A stretch of DNA of 64,000 nucleotides, taken from contig NC_034412.1 in the NCBI RefSeq assembly GCF_002078875.1, positions 83,404,957-83,468,956 on the forward strand, given 5' to 3'. The stretch is from Numida meleagris (taxonomy: Eukaryota; Chordata; Aves; Galliformes; Numididae). How positions within the stretch are numbered: position 1 is the first letter of the stretch; the number at the start of each line of letters is the position of its first letter. A program made the position numbers and the translations under genes. Below the pieces are notes generated by a model, which did no database searches, was not told the origin of the DNA, and saw only the letters and a list, made by a program, of their open reading frames with translations. This document shows positions 1-11,100 of the stretch, one piece after another.

Positions 1-934
1 AGGTAACAAATAGGGAACATCGACAAATAAATTAGTAAAAAGCTCTTCTTAAAACGGCATCAACTTTAAACATTAAAAACTTGAACCACAACCACAATAA
101 AACAGCAGAGTTAGACATGAACCACAGGTTGTACAGTACAAAAAAGCACACCATAGACAACCAAGAGAAGATCAACACTTTGCTTACACGAAGGATTGTC
201 CCGAGGGATCGCCGAGAGCAACGCCCTCGTCATTTCAGCTCTAGCATCGGGCTCTTAGTTCTGCGCTTCCACATTTGCCATCGAGCGCTCGCTCAGGCTG
301 CAGAATCGCCGTGCTCCATTCACCGGGCGGGGCTAGTTGCATTAGGGCGCTCTGAGAGAGACACAAGCACCGCGGCGCTTGTCTCAGCGCTCAGTTCGAT
401 ATTGCCTCTGTCCTAACGGCGTTTTTGGAAATCTGCAAGCCACGTCATCACTAGAACTCCTTCATTAAAATGAAAGCACTGTCCTCGACCGCCAAGCAGC
501 CACTTCTCACGCAACAGTGAGCCCAGTTTGACAGAAGACCACAACGCACACAGGTCAAACATGTAAGCGAGATTTTAAGCCAAATTTCACTGTTGTCTTA
601 AAGGTAAAATCTAGTTCGCTATGCAACTAGCCGGCCGTATATTACACCTTCTCCATTTTGACTTTACTCGGATTTAATTTCTAAAGCGTTACGCGTTCTG
701 ATGTATTTTTGTATGTATTTGCTGTGGGTTTCACATTTGGTGACTGGTTAGCAGTGTGCTGGCCATCTTTGGTTTGTAGAGGAAATCTCAACCGTGAACA
801 ATCGAGGGGGTTGAAAAGAACTCGTTAAATGCTAGCTCCGTACTCAAACTCGTATCTATACTACAACACGCCACATTAATTAGAAGCACACGTCACAAAA
901 TTGCACAGGGATTACAATATTACATCCAGTCTGC

Positions 935-1676
935 ATAAAATTGAATTCCACTACTGACCAGGTCACAAAATGGCTGCACTTCTAGTCTAAAACTAATTTG
1001 CATATTGTACACATGTAGGACATCTTTTTACTTCAGTCACAAGAATGCATGCAAGTTTGTTTTCTGTAACAAATTTTGTAAATTTGCTCATGCTACCTAG
1101 TTTCAAGAGAGCCTTTTTTGAACATCTGCAATAACTCACCTCTTGTTAATTAATAGTTCTAGTGCATGCATATGGTTTATACAGGTAAGTAAACATGCAA
1201 TTTTTTCACATTCTAAAACTATGGCAGTTTAAGCCATATTGTGCTGCCTGCATTTAATCTGTAATGCAGTGTGTCTTAAACGTTTCAATCCCGTATTAAT
1301 AGGTGGCATTACACATAACACCTATATAGCAGCAAAGCTAATACAGCTTGTGATTAAAAATGTTTAAAAATAGCTAATAAATCAGATTATCTTGAGGTAT
1401 TATTTCTTGCAAGTCAAAATGGAGAGCAAAAAATCAACCCTAATTTTTAGTTTATGTATACACTGAAAATAGCAACAACAATAAAAATAAGCTTTTTGTA
1501 GCAGACATATTCCATCTTCACTATTTTGCTACCTTTGGTAAATTACTGGGGCAGATCTTGAAGTTAAAAACCCATGTTTAGAAATAAGTGCACGCTTCAC
1601 CCACTAAATATAGCAGCAGACTGTGTGCCCCTACGCAAAAACATTCTCATATCTAGTTTTAACTTTACATATAAAA
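935..1676 (-). promoter_or_regulatory. CPE-like UUUUAU motifs in CPEB2 3' UTR
   Basis: Minus-strand TTTTAT occurs at 1676-1671, 1496-1491 and 940-935, and again at 102-97 outside this span. UUUUA(1-2)U is the consensus bound by CPEB proteins. In AT-rich DNA such hexamers are expected by chance, so this is only a candidate for autoregulation. Confidence 0.3.
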
Positions 1677-1704
1677 ATAACTTGGAGAAAATACAAAAAA
1701 ACAT

Positions 1705-1710
1705 TTTATT
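1705..1710 (-). promoter_or_regulatory. candidate proximal poly(A) signal AATAAA
   Basis: The minus strand reads AATAAA about 220 nt after the CPEB2 stop, in a T-rich context. ATTAAA variants occur further on at 1258-1253 and 678-673. Which of them is used cannot be told from the sequence. Confidence 0.35.
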
Positions 1711-1928
1711 TTAACATGAAAATATCACAAAAATTAGTAAGCCTGAGATGTAGGGTTTTGGTGAAAAACAAGAGGCTTGTAGTGTTTTGGCTGCTGATAA
1801 AGATGCATGTATTGATAGCTGGGGTGAAAAGCAGAAGAATGCACTTATTTCTTCTGCATGTCAGTATCTTCAAACACAGTAAGCCACATGCACCCTTCTT
1901 TCCTTCTGTAGATGCTGGTTCACCATGT

Positions 1929-2156
1929 TTAATTCCAGCGGAAGTGGATCTGACGTGGGCGGTCAGCCCCCTCCTTTACCAATGGCTTATGGAATTCACG
2001 TCCTGCACGGGAGTGGATATTTGCCCAACAAAACTCACAGTAATACTGCAGGCAAGTGACATTGGCACAGAAGAAAGGAGCAAACTTTCCACCACATCGC
2101 GCGCCCTGGCATTCGTCACACATCTGGTCATCCAACACATATGGCTTTACCTCCAC
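1929..2156 (-). CDS. CPEB2: CPEB2 exon 11: ZZ zinc-binding domain and stop
   Basis: The last coding exon has 75 codons plus TAA (1931-1929). It begins [18 protein letters not shown] after acceptor CCAACAG|GTGGA and ends [11 protein letters not shown]. The Cys/His spacing (CxxC, then [24 protein letters not shown]) is the CEBP_ZZ fold, thought to bind two zinc ions and mediate protein contacts. QIHFRWN and EFCWANIH identify CPEB2 rather than CPEB3 or CPEB4. Confidence 0.97.
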   Translation of the reverse strand: MEVKPYVLDDQMCDECQGARCGGKFAPFFCANVTCLQYYCEFCWANIHSRAGREFHKPLVKEGADRPRQIHFRWN

Positions 2157-5100
2157 CTGTTGGAGTGAGGCACAAAGAATTCCAGTTAACGCCTATTATT
2201 CCCACCTGAAGGCATTTCAGCGCGTTCAGCTTTGCTGCTCTTCCACAGCAGTCTGACATCAGATCCGCTTACGTCTCTACCCAGTCCACCACTTTTTATG
2301 GCTGTTTACCACTGACCAGCTACTGATACCCAATTTTACTCTGCTTAGCAAATAACACATATGAGAACGTAACCATTTATAGCCAAGCAAGAAGTCTCTG
2401 CATGTGCCGCCTTCCTTTGCCAATTAGAAGCACTTCCTGCAGGCCTGATTACTTCTTCTAGTACTCTCAACCCCCGTAATTTCACTCCCAATTTCTAAAA
2501 TTGGATCAAATTTGGAATTCCTGATCTGGGTCACCTATTACTTCCTCCCCCCCCCCCCCCCCTTTTTTTTTGGCCTTGAGTTGCACAGGAATTTGTGTTC
2601 AGTATGATTCTGAAAATATTTTTTAAAAGATATTCTGCAAATCCACAGCCTGCTAGAAACACCTGTGTTACACAGCTCCTCTCTCCCAAACTGCTCTGGC
2701 TGCCAGAGTGGAAAAGTGGCAGGAGTCCAGTGGTACATTTGCACAATGTCTCTGCATCACTGAACTGTTACAGACTGCACTCAAGACAGGAAGAAGAACT
2801 TCATAATAAAACACAAAATGAATTGACACCATCATTAAGGAATGTATTGTTGTCTTCCACGTTTTCCTTAATTTTTTTTTCAAGACAGTATTTTCAAACG
2901 TTTGTTGGCAAAAACAATTATTCCAGTTTATCCTACAACTCAATTGTTTCTGATATTTACTGTTACTTGAGAAGAATCCTACACAGACAGCGACTGCACG
3001 TACCATACTCAAATAGAATATGTTTGGAATCACAAGACCTTCAGAATAAAGTGTCATTTTTGAATGTTATTTCCAGAGCTCCAAAATAAAGCTACCAAAC
3101 ACCCAATGGTTTGAAAAAAACCACAAAAAAAATAGTATTCATTTTCTTAGCTTCAGAAGAAGATGCATACTTGACAGGTCAAACACACATACATTTGAAA
3201 CAGAGCATGCTTCTTCCTTCCAATAGCGTATATTCAGTATGAACTCTGATTACTTCACTGCAACAACCTGCCTTAGCACAAGGTACACTCGGACTTCCCA
3301 ACAAACAGCGGCTTTACGCAGTAATTCTGTTTGTGGTTCAACATTACTGAAAGCATGAAGTACCACGAATTCCGTGCTTTGGTACGTTGATGCACCAAGA
3401 TCAGTACGAAGGAGACTGCAAACGTATGAGATAAACATTTTAGGGAACTGAAGTACCGCATGAAGTGGAGGGAGACTGCTGGCATATGAAAGTTAACAAC
3501 ATTTTAAAGCACTGTTTGGAGATGAAACTTCAAATGAGTTTCAAAGAAATGTTTGGAGCTGGTCCGTCTCATATGATGGAACAGCATGAAGAGCACTTGG
3601 CTGAAGAAAAACATCTGCGAGAGAAAGTAAACGTATCTCCATCAAAAGAACTGGAGAAAGCTCCAGGGTACTTAGGTAAAGAAATTAAGGTCACAGACAA
3701 TGCCTGTAAAGCCACAGTGACACCAAGTTTTTCTACTAAGATAGGAAAAGACTATGCTAAAAATGGTATCAATACTTTCAACAACAGCTCAGACGGATAA
3801 ACAGGGGAACAGCAAAATTTAACGATGAAAGGAAAGACCTTGTATGCAGACAAAACTGGTTTTATGAAAAAATGTGGCAAGACAGCACATCTACAGAAAC
3901 TGGATATAGCAGGCAACAGAAAGTCTAGTAAGATGAAGCACAGAAGAACAGCTTCTAAGACTGTACTAAAATGTGTAATGTGTTGCTAAATAGGCCAGCA
4001 TGTATTTGTATCTCGAACAAAGGCAGTACCTGAAGTAGAAGCATCTTTCTCTTTTATAAAATCAGCATTTGTATTAATGAAAATGACTGAGCTGTATACT
4101 TATATATAATTATATAAATAATAGGATTGAACATACGATTTAAATATAGAGAATGTCATTCAAAAAACGAGATTAAAAACCTCTGGCAAATGAACAGAAC
4201 AGTTCATAAACCCTCCCCATAACGATAAGGTTCAAAGACAAATTTATTAAAATAGTTAGATTTGGCATCGCTGTATTTTGGAAGTAGAGCACCGCAGGAG
4301 GAGCAGACATTTTTGAAGAAATCAAACCCAAGGAAGCTAACAAACATGCCCAAGAAGAAATCTAACTACTATCTGTGTAAATTAGGTCTCATGGATATAA
4401 CTCAAATGCTGTGCTTCTCAACTTCACTATCTATGGTAGATTGTGTGTTGATTTTTCTTCTGTTCATGCTCCAAAAGGCCTGCAGCAGATGCCCACTATT
4501 TTACTGAAATTTCACTCTCCACATCTCTTAATGTTTTTCAAAGTTAAACAATATAAAAATAAAAATTAAATCACCTTCTCTGCAAAGAGTAAGCGCTGCC
4601 ATTTCAGATGCCTGCCCAGCATCCAAATCGCCCTTAAGATTTCCAGTGAGCTACCATCACGGGCATTTGTCCTGTTACATAACTAGGGGGAAGCCAGAAC
4701 TACTTGCCCAAGTCAGCTGCAAGTCACAGGAGCAGCAATCCCAGCAGCAAAATGTAGTTGTTAGGGCTGGATGTGAAGACCAGTTCACCACCCACATTCG
4801 TTCCTCCTCATCCCCTGGCAAGGACCTTGGTCACTAGGCAGCTGGTACCTTAGAGACATGTAAAGCTGTATTGCTTTGCCTATTTGAAAGGAGAGAAGCA
4901 GCTGCTACGGACTTTGGTTAACTGTACCACCTTCTTTTTTTACCCATGTCTTTGATCTGTAGAGGAGACTGGACCTTGAACTACTTACTCAATCCTTCCT
5001 CCTCTAAGACATTAAAAAAACAACAAAAACCAACCCAGAGCATCTGTTAATAACTCTGACTACATCTGCAACTCTTGACATCAGAACTAGTGGCACTTAT

Positions 5101-8100
5101 TTAAAACTGATACAATTTAGATGTCAGTTTTCTTTGCTGCTCTCATACTTTAATTAAGAGCAATAAAGTGGCCTAGTCTTCTTAAAAGTTAGTTTTGCTT
5201 TAGCTAGCAAAAAGCATCTAGAGCATTCAGAAAGGTACACTGGTAAATACTCAGAAGATTCTGTCTGAACAGAAAGGATGAAACATTTCACATTTTATGG
5301 GTTAAGTTTGACTGATCTTTGAAAGTGCTGAGCACTGATGATCACGGTTGAAGTTAAAGGCAGCTGCAAATTAGACCTACTCTGAAACCAACGAATAATA
5401 GTTTCCTACGAATGACAGAGGAATTATTATCGTATTTGCTCTCATTAGAATAAGGGAGAAAAAGATTTTCGAACACTTTGCCCACACGCAACAAAACCAG
5501 GAACTCCGGAATGGAAAGAACATATGGTCTAACATATGCCTAAGGAACAAACTGCTGCTTTGTGGAATGCTTGTTGTTCAGGAGCATTCACAGTTTAACT
5601 CTTGCAACCTGTGGAGCTAGAGAAATATTAGAAGAAACGTAGGAGCTGGCACAAAAGGAGATCAGAACACAAAGTTCCTGCGCCCTAAGAACTTGCTTTA
5701 TAAATCACTGCTCCCACATATCTAAAAAAAACCCCACCCAAATAAACTAATTCTGTGTAACTTACTCGTTTATCTATATCGCCATGCTGAAGTTGAACAA
5801 ACCGAGCACTGATGGCAGCAATGTAACTCTGCTGATTGGAAAAAGCAACGCGTCCAGCACCTTTTGGGTATTTCAGCTCAGGGTCAGTATCAATTCCTGC
5901 GTAACAAACTCCACCGTACAGACGGTCCATGATCATTGCCAATTCCACTATTAGGAAACAAAACAATGTTCACTTGAACTGTTCTTACTGTACAAACTTA
6001 AAGAAAATCCAGAGAAGTTAATTTCAGTAATCAATTCTCTAACAACTTACATAACTGCAATGAAAAAACATTACAACACATAGAATTAAGTTGTGAAATA
6101 CTCGGCAGACATCTTTCACGCACTGGCCACATACACCGAGGGAACAACGGAGCTGTAAGTCCTTGCAGTCCTTAAAAATCTGCAACTGAAATTCAAGGGC
6201 TGTTTTCTTCAAGGGATAACAGCAAAAGACTTTTTGGGCAGGCATGGAATGCAAGCCGCATAGAATCCACATGCCACAAATTCCTTGGTACGTGTTGTGT
6301 TCTCCATCTGCACAACTGCTCTACGTCCAACTCGAATTTCAAGATGCAGTTAGCATCTTTTCACCGGCCATGCACAGCTTGGTCATCTCTACAGTATGGC
6401 ACAACATAGAAACTCAAGTTCATAGAATCAATAATCTCCAATGTCACAATAAATATTTTAGCAAACCTCTAGTAATTTTTTATACTGAATTCAATTTAGC
6501 AATTCATTGAGGTGGAATACATTTTTTTCAAAACAAGTATCTTCTGCCTGAAGATATAAAGGTGTCAGCAGTCATTGATTTTCAATAGTTGTCTGAAAAG
6601 TGTGATAAAGTTTTACTGCTTTTCTGAAGGCATGATTCTTATTTCACAATGCCATAAAAGTTTCATTTTCACATATGCAGGAGATTTTAAAGCTAAGATT
6701 GTATACATTAAATTCACCACAGACCTTTAGCAAAGTAATCTGGAGTATTAGGACTGAATTTGGAGGAAAATTAATCTGCAGTTGGAATGCTAATTTACAA
6801 AGTATTGCAGAGTAATACAGTCAAATGTAGTCTTAAAAGTAAAATAACAGAAAAGCCTGATCATTGTAGATCCGAGATAGAAAACTTTTATATACTGAAT
6901 AACCCAAATTTGTTCCATCACTTCTTGTTTCTCCTGCATCTTCCATCCGAAAGCTCATCTTTCTGTAATGATATAATTCAGTACAAACGGTGGAAGACTA
7001 ACGAAGTCCTGAAGACTTTCTAAGAGAAATCTGGATTTGAAATTCTGTACGTAATGCTTCACTTCAACCCACTTACTAGAAGAGCACTGTCAAGTGTTAT
7101 AAAGGCTACTGCAATCAGTCTCACAAAGCAGACCGTCCCTGCTGCAGATTGAGCATTTCACAGCTGCAGAAAGAACGAAGCTCTCCTCCATGCATTCCAA
7201 CAAGAGTCGAGAAAGAGTCTTGCAATTTCAAACAGTGTTGTATCATACAGACTGTGATAGCTGTCTGAATTTCTTCCCTTTTTCCTCTATTCATATTTAC
7301 TACCTGCATTTTTCCTTATCCATGTTATCCACAGTAACTGCAAGCTGGTAGCAGTAGAAAAGTAGCTAATGTACAATAACAAGTAAAAACAAATATAGAG
7401 CTCCACTCATGGAGCACGGCAGAGAGGCTTTCACAGCATTATTTTAAAAACAAAAAACAGCAGTTTTGCTAATAAGATGAAAGCATTTTCTACAGCTTTA
7501 GATGTGTTATGGTTTCCAGTATATCTTAAAGATGAACAGTGATTTGTGGCCAAAGGCAGATGAAAGCAATTACCAGAGAAACGTAAGAATAGATGAGTAT
7601 TTTTTTCAAGCAGCAAGCTGACTGGACCAATTAGCAGAGCTTTGAACTAGATTTGATGGGCGAAGAAGATGTACTGAATGACAGAGAAAAGCCACTGAAC
7701 AGTGTCATTTTAAGAAGCAGCAGTGAAAAACGTCAGCTTCCTCCCAAAGGAATTTGGGAGGGCTCCTCTAAGAAGGTAATGCAACCCACGGCCTAGCTGT
7801 AGCACCTCTATACCAACACATGCAGCATGGGAAATAAGCAGGAGCTGGAAGCCGTGGTGTAATTGGAAGATGATGACCTGAGTGATATCACGGAAATGTT
7901 GTGGGATGAATCGCACACCTGGAACAATGCAGCTGAGGGCTACAAACTTTAGTAGAGACAGACAGGGCAGGAGGGGCAGCGAGTTGCCCTCTATGTTAAG
8001 AAGTGGACAGATTACAAAGAGCTGCCTGTAAGAAACAGCTATGGTTGGGTTGAGAACATGTGGATTAAAATTAGGGACCAGACAAATAAAGGATATCTGG

Positions 8101-11100
8101 TGGATGGGGCCTACTACAGCTACAAGATGCATCACACTTACTGGCTCTCATCAAAACCCACCTGGGCAACTTACTCACGGAAACCTGCTTTAGCAGGGGG
8201 GTTGGACTAGAAGATTCCCAAAGGTCCCTTCCAATCCCTAAGATTCTGTGATTTGCAGCCAGAGGGTTGTCATCAACTGCTCTACATCCAGGCGGAGGCT
8301 GGTGATGAGTGGTGTACCCAAGGGGTCCAACGTGGGACCAGTGCTCTTCAACACCTACACCCACAACCTAGACAGTGGACACCTGCACCCCCAGCAAGTT
8401 CGCAAATGATACCTAGTTCGGTGGTGCAGCTGATACAACAGAAGGAAGGGATGCCATCCAAAGGGACCTGGACAAGCTTGAAGAGTGGGCCCAAGTGAAC
8501 TGAATGAGGTTCAACAAGGCCGCATGCAAGGTGCTGCACCGTGGCTGGGGCAATCCCAGACATGAGTATAGGCAGGGAGAAGAACTTGCTGAGAGCAGCC
8601 CTGCAGAGAAGGATTTGCAGGTACTGGTGGATGAAAAGCTGGACTTGACCCAGAACTGCAGTTGCAGCCTGGAAGGTCAACTGTATTCTGGCAAGAATTC
8701 TGTATTCTGTATTCAAGCAAGGTGAAGGAGGTGACTGTCTCTTCTACTCTGCCTTTATGAGGCCCCACACCTGCAGTGTTGTATACAGGTCTGGGGTTCC
8801 CAGCATACGAAGATGTAGAGCTGTTGGAGCGGGTCCAGAGGAAAGTCACAGAGATGGTAAGAGGGTTGAAGCACCTCTCTTATAAAGAAAGGCTGAGGGA
8901 GCCGGGCTTGTTCAGCTTGGAGAAGTCTCTGGGGAGACCTCTTTGTGGCCTTCCTGTACATAGAAAGAGCTTATAAACAGGAGTGAGACCAACTTCTTGC
9001 ATGGTCTGATAGCGACAAGACTAGGGCAAACAACTTTAAACTAAGAGGGGGGGATTCAGGTTAGATGTTAGGAAGAAATTCTTTACTTGGAGGGTGGTGA
9101 AGCACTGGAACAGGCTGCCCAGAGAGGCTGTGGATGCCCCATCTCCGGAGGTGTTCCAAGGCCTAGTCAGATGGGGCCATGGGCAGTGTGTTCATGGGGG
9201 AGGCAACCCTGTCCATGGCGGGAGAGGTGGATCCTTAAGATCTCTTCCAACTCAAGCAGTTTTATGATTCATATGATTCTATGAACACCTACAACTATCC
9301 ATACATATTTGTATACAATTATGCATGATTAAAATGATTTCCAATAATCTCCCACTTTTAAAAGGAGACATAATTTATACTCACCAGCTCTTAACGGTCT
9401 AGGGACTCCTCCAACAAAAATTGTTTTTCGAGGATCAAGCGGCTGGGAACCATCCATCACGAAGTCACTATCACTTAAATTCCAGGGACGGATCTGAACC
9501 TATTAAATAGAGAAAGAAAATAACATGCTAGTTTCAGTTTCACTGCATTCTGAGTATATATTTATCACCCTACATAAATATGTCATATGTCATATGTCAA
9601 TAGTCATAACCCTATTAGCTTTGCGAGTCTTGATACTCCATTTTAATCCTATTAATTCAAACCCCAACAGTTTTAAAATCATCTGACTGTTCCAGATGTT
9701 GAGTGCTGCCAATGGTAGTTTGCTGTTGATTATTTTCATCATCATCATTTCAAACGGAGCTTTAGACAGATGGCAGCTATAGCCTGCAGGTCATCTACTG
9801 TTTACTTACTGGCTTGTCCTTGATAGTAGGACTGGAAACACATAGATAGAGCTTTCCATCTTCTTCAATACAGGCATCAATCAGTGCCTGGACAGAACTC
9901 TCTTCTTGAAATAGGAGGAATGCATAACCTAGAGCGAAGAAAAAAAAATAAAACAGTTGATTTTTTATACTTATATTTACTTTAATTGTCTTCTCTGTAC
10001 AAATGTGATTACTTGAAATGTAAAAGAAAGTCAAACCAACTCTTTGTTATTAGTCATGTTCTTCATCTGTGTGCTAATTTGCTGTGATCAATAGAACTCT
10101 GGGCAAATACCTCCATCCTTTAAAAAAAACATGCCAAAATAAACTAATAATCAAATAAAAGCAAACATGTCTGCTCTATCATATACTGTAAGTCCAGGCT
10201 GAGCATAACTCAGTGGTAGCTACAGACATTATACAATGAAAATCCGACTTGGCACAAAGGACTAATCTCTATTCTAGAGATTAGATCAAAGTACTTTGTT
10301 ATGTAAGTGACCCAGCAAGCCTCCCAAACACTATAAAAATAGGAATCAAAAAGCTTACTTAATGCTACAGTAAAAACAGTTAGACAAGCAAGGAACCTCA
10401 CACATTAGAATGTTTTAATGGTTACCATATGGTATATACAGAATTTGTTACTGTACAGGTACCCTATAGCACAATTAGGATGTATGCTAAAGTAGACTTT
10501 AGAAGGACATAAATCCCCATTTCTTTCTCACATTACTAGCAAGTGTAGAATATTCACATAAAATAAAAAAATAAATGCTGAAGCACCTGCTCTACAGTGA
10601 GCTTGGCAAGAGGAAGCATGGCTGCTTCACCAAGCCTTTTGGAAATGATGTGGCTTTTTAGAGAGGCAATCCCATACTTCAAACAGTGTAGGTCATCAAG
10701 GCAAAAACAGAGTAGGGTGCATCTCAAAGAGCATTAAAGAATCAATGTTTTAAGATAAACGTAAGATCAGAGAAGCAAATGATTTCAGATCCATGGGAGC
10801 AAAAGTAGGATTTAAATAAAAAGCTGTAAAGGCCTACACTCTTCTTTCTAATAACATGTACCTGATCTCATATCCCTCATACTATGGTCCTATCACAGCT
10901 CCCTTCAAAATACACAACAAGATTGAGCACATTCTACATTAATGTAAATCTTACTCAGTTTATTAAAAAAGTCTGTAGGGAATCTTTGAGCTTTGGCTAA
11001 GGCATTTTCCGGTGAAATCCAGTGTTGTTAAAAAATACTGTTCAGCAGTGAAAAATCAGTTCAAATTAAAATTAATTAGTAATTACTTAGACTCAAAAGC

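Larger units (their letters stand above)
1..1928 (-). other. CPEB2: CPEB2 3' UTR / downstream flank
   Basis: This is sequence after the stop codon, read on the minus strand. It is mostly AT-rich, with candidate poly(A) hexamers and CPE-like motifs annotated separately. CPEB2 transcripts in other vertebrates have long 3' UTRs, so the UTR may fill this stretch and continue beyond the window edge. No strong cleavage site could be fixed. The exception to the AT-rich composition is a CpG-dense patch at about 180-425. No coding potential was recognised. Confidence 0.7.
2157..5765 (-). other. CPEB2: CPEB2 intron 10
   Basis: A 3.6-kb GT-AG intron. On the plus strand it holds a C16-T9 homopolymer block at 2547-2571 and a nearly open, protein-like segment at 3465-3989 (separate entry). 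The rest is AT-rich unique sequence in which I recognise nothing. Confidence 0.9.
5948..9384 (-). other. CPEB2: CPEB2 intron 9
   Basis: A 3.4-kb intron whose exon-9-proximal half consists of two head-to-tail CR1 fragments (7775-9290, separate entries). 5948-7774 is AT-rich unique sequence with nothing recognised. Confidence 0.9.

Noticed and set aside
180..425. Possible tRNA or small RNA gene in the CpG patch (B-box-like AGTTCGATAT at about 390)
   Set aside because: No matching A box or cloverleaf arms could be built around it.
1623..2168. Plus-strand open frame of 181 codons
   Set aside because: It overlaps CPEB2 exon 11 in antisense and has no recognisable protein features.
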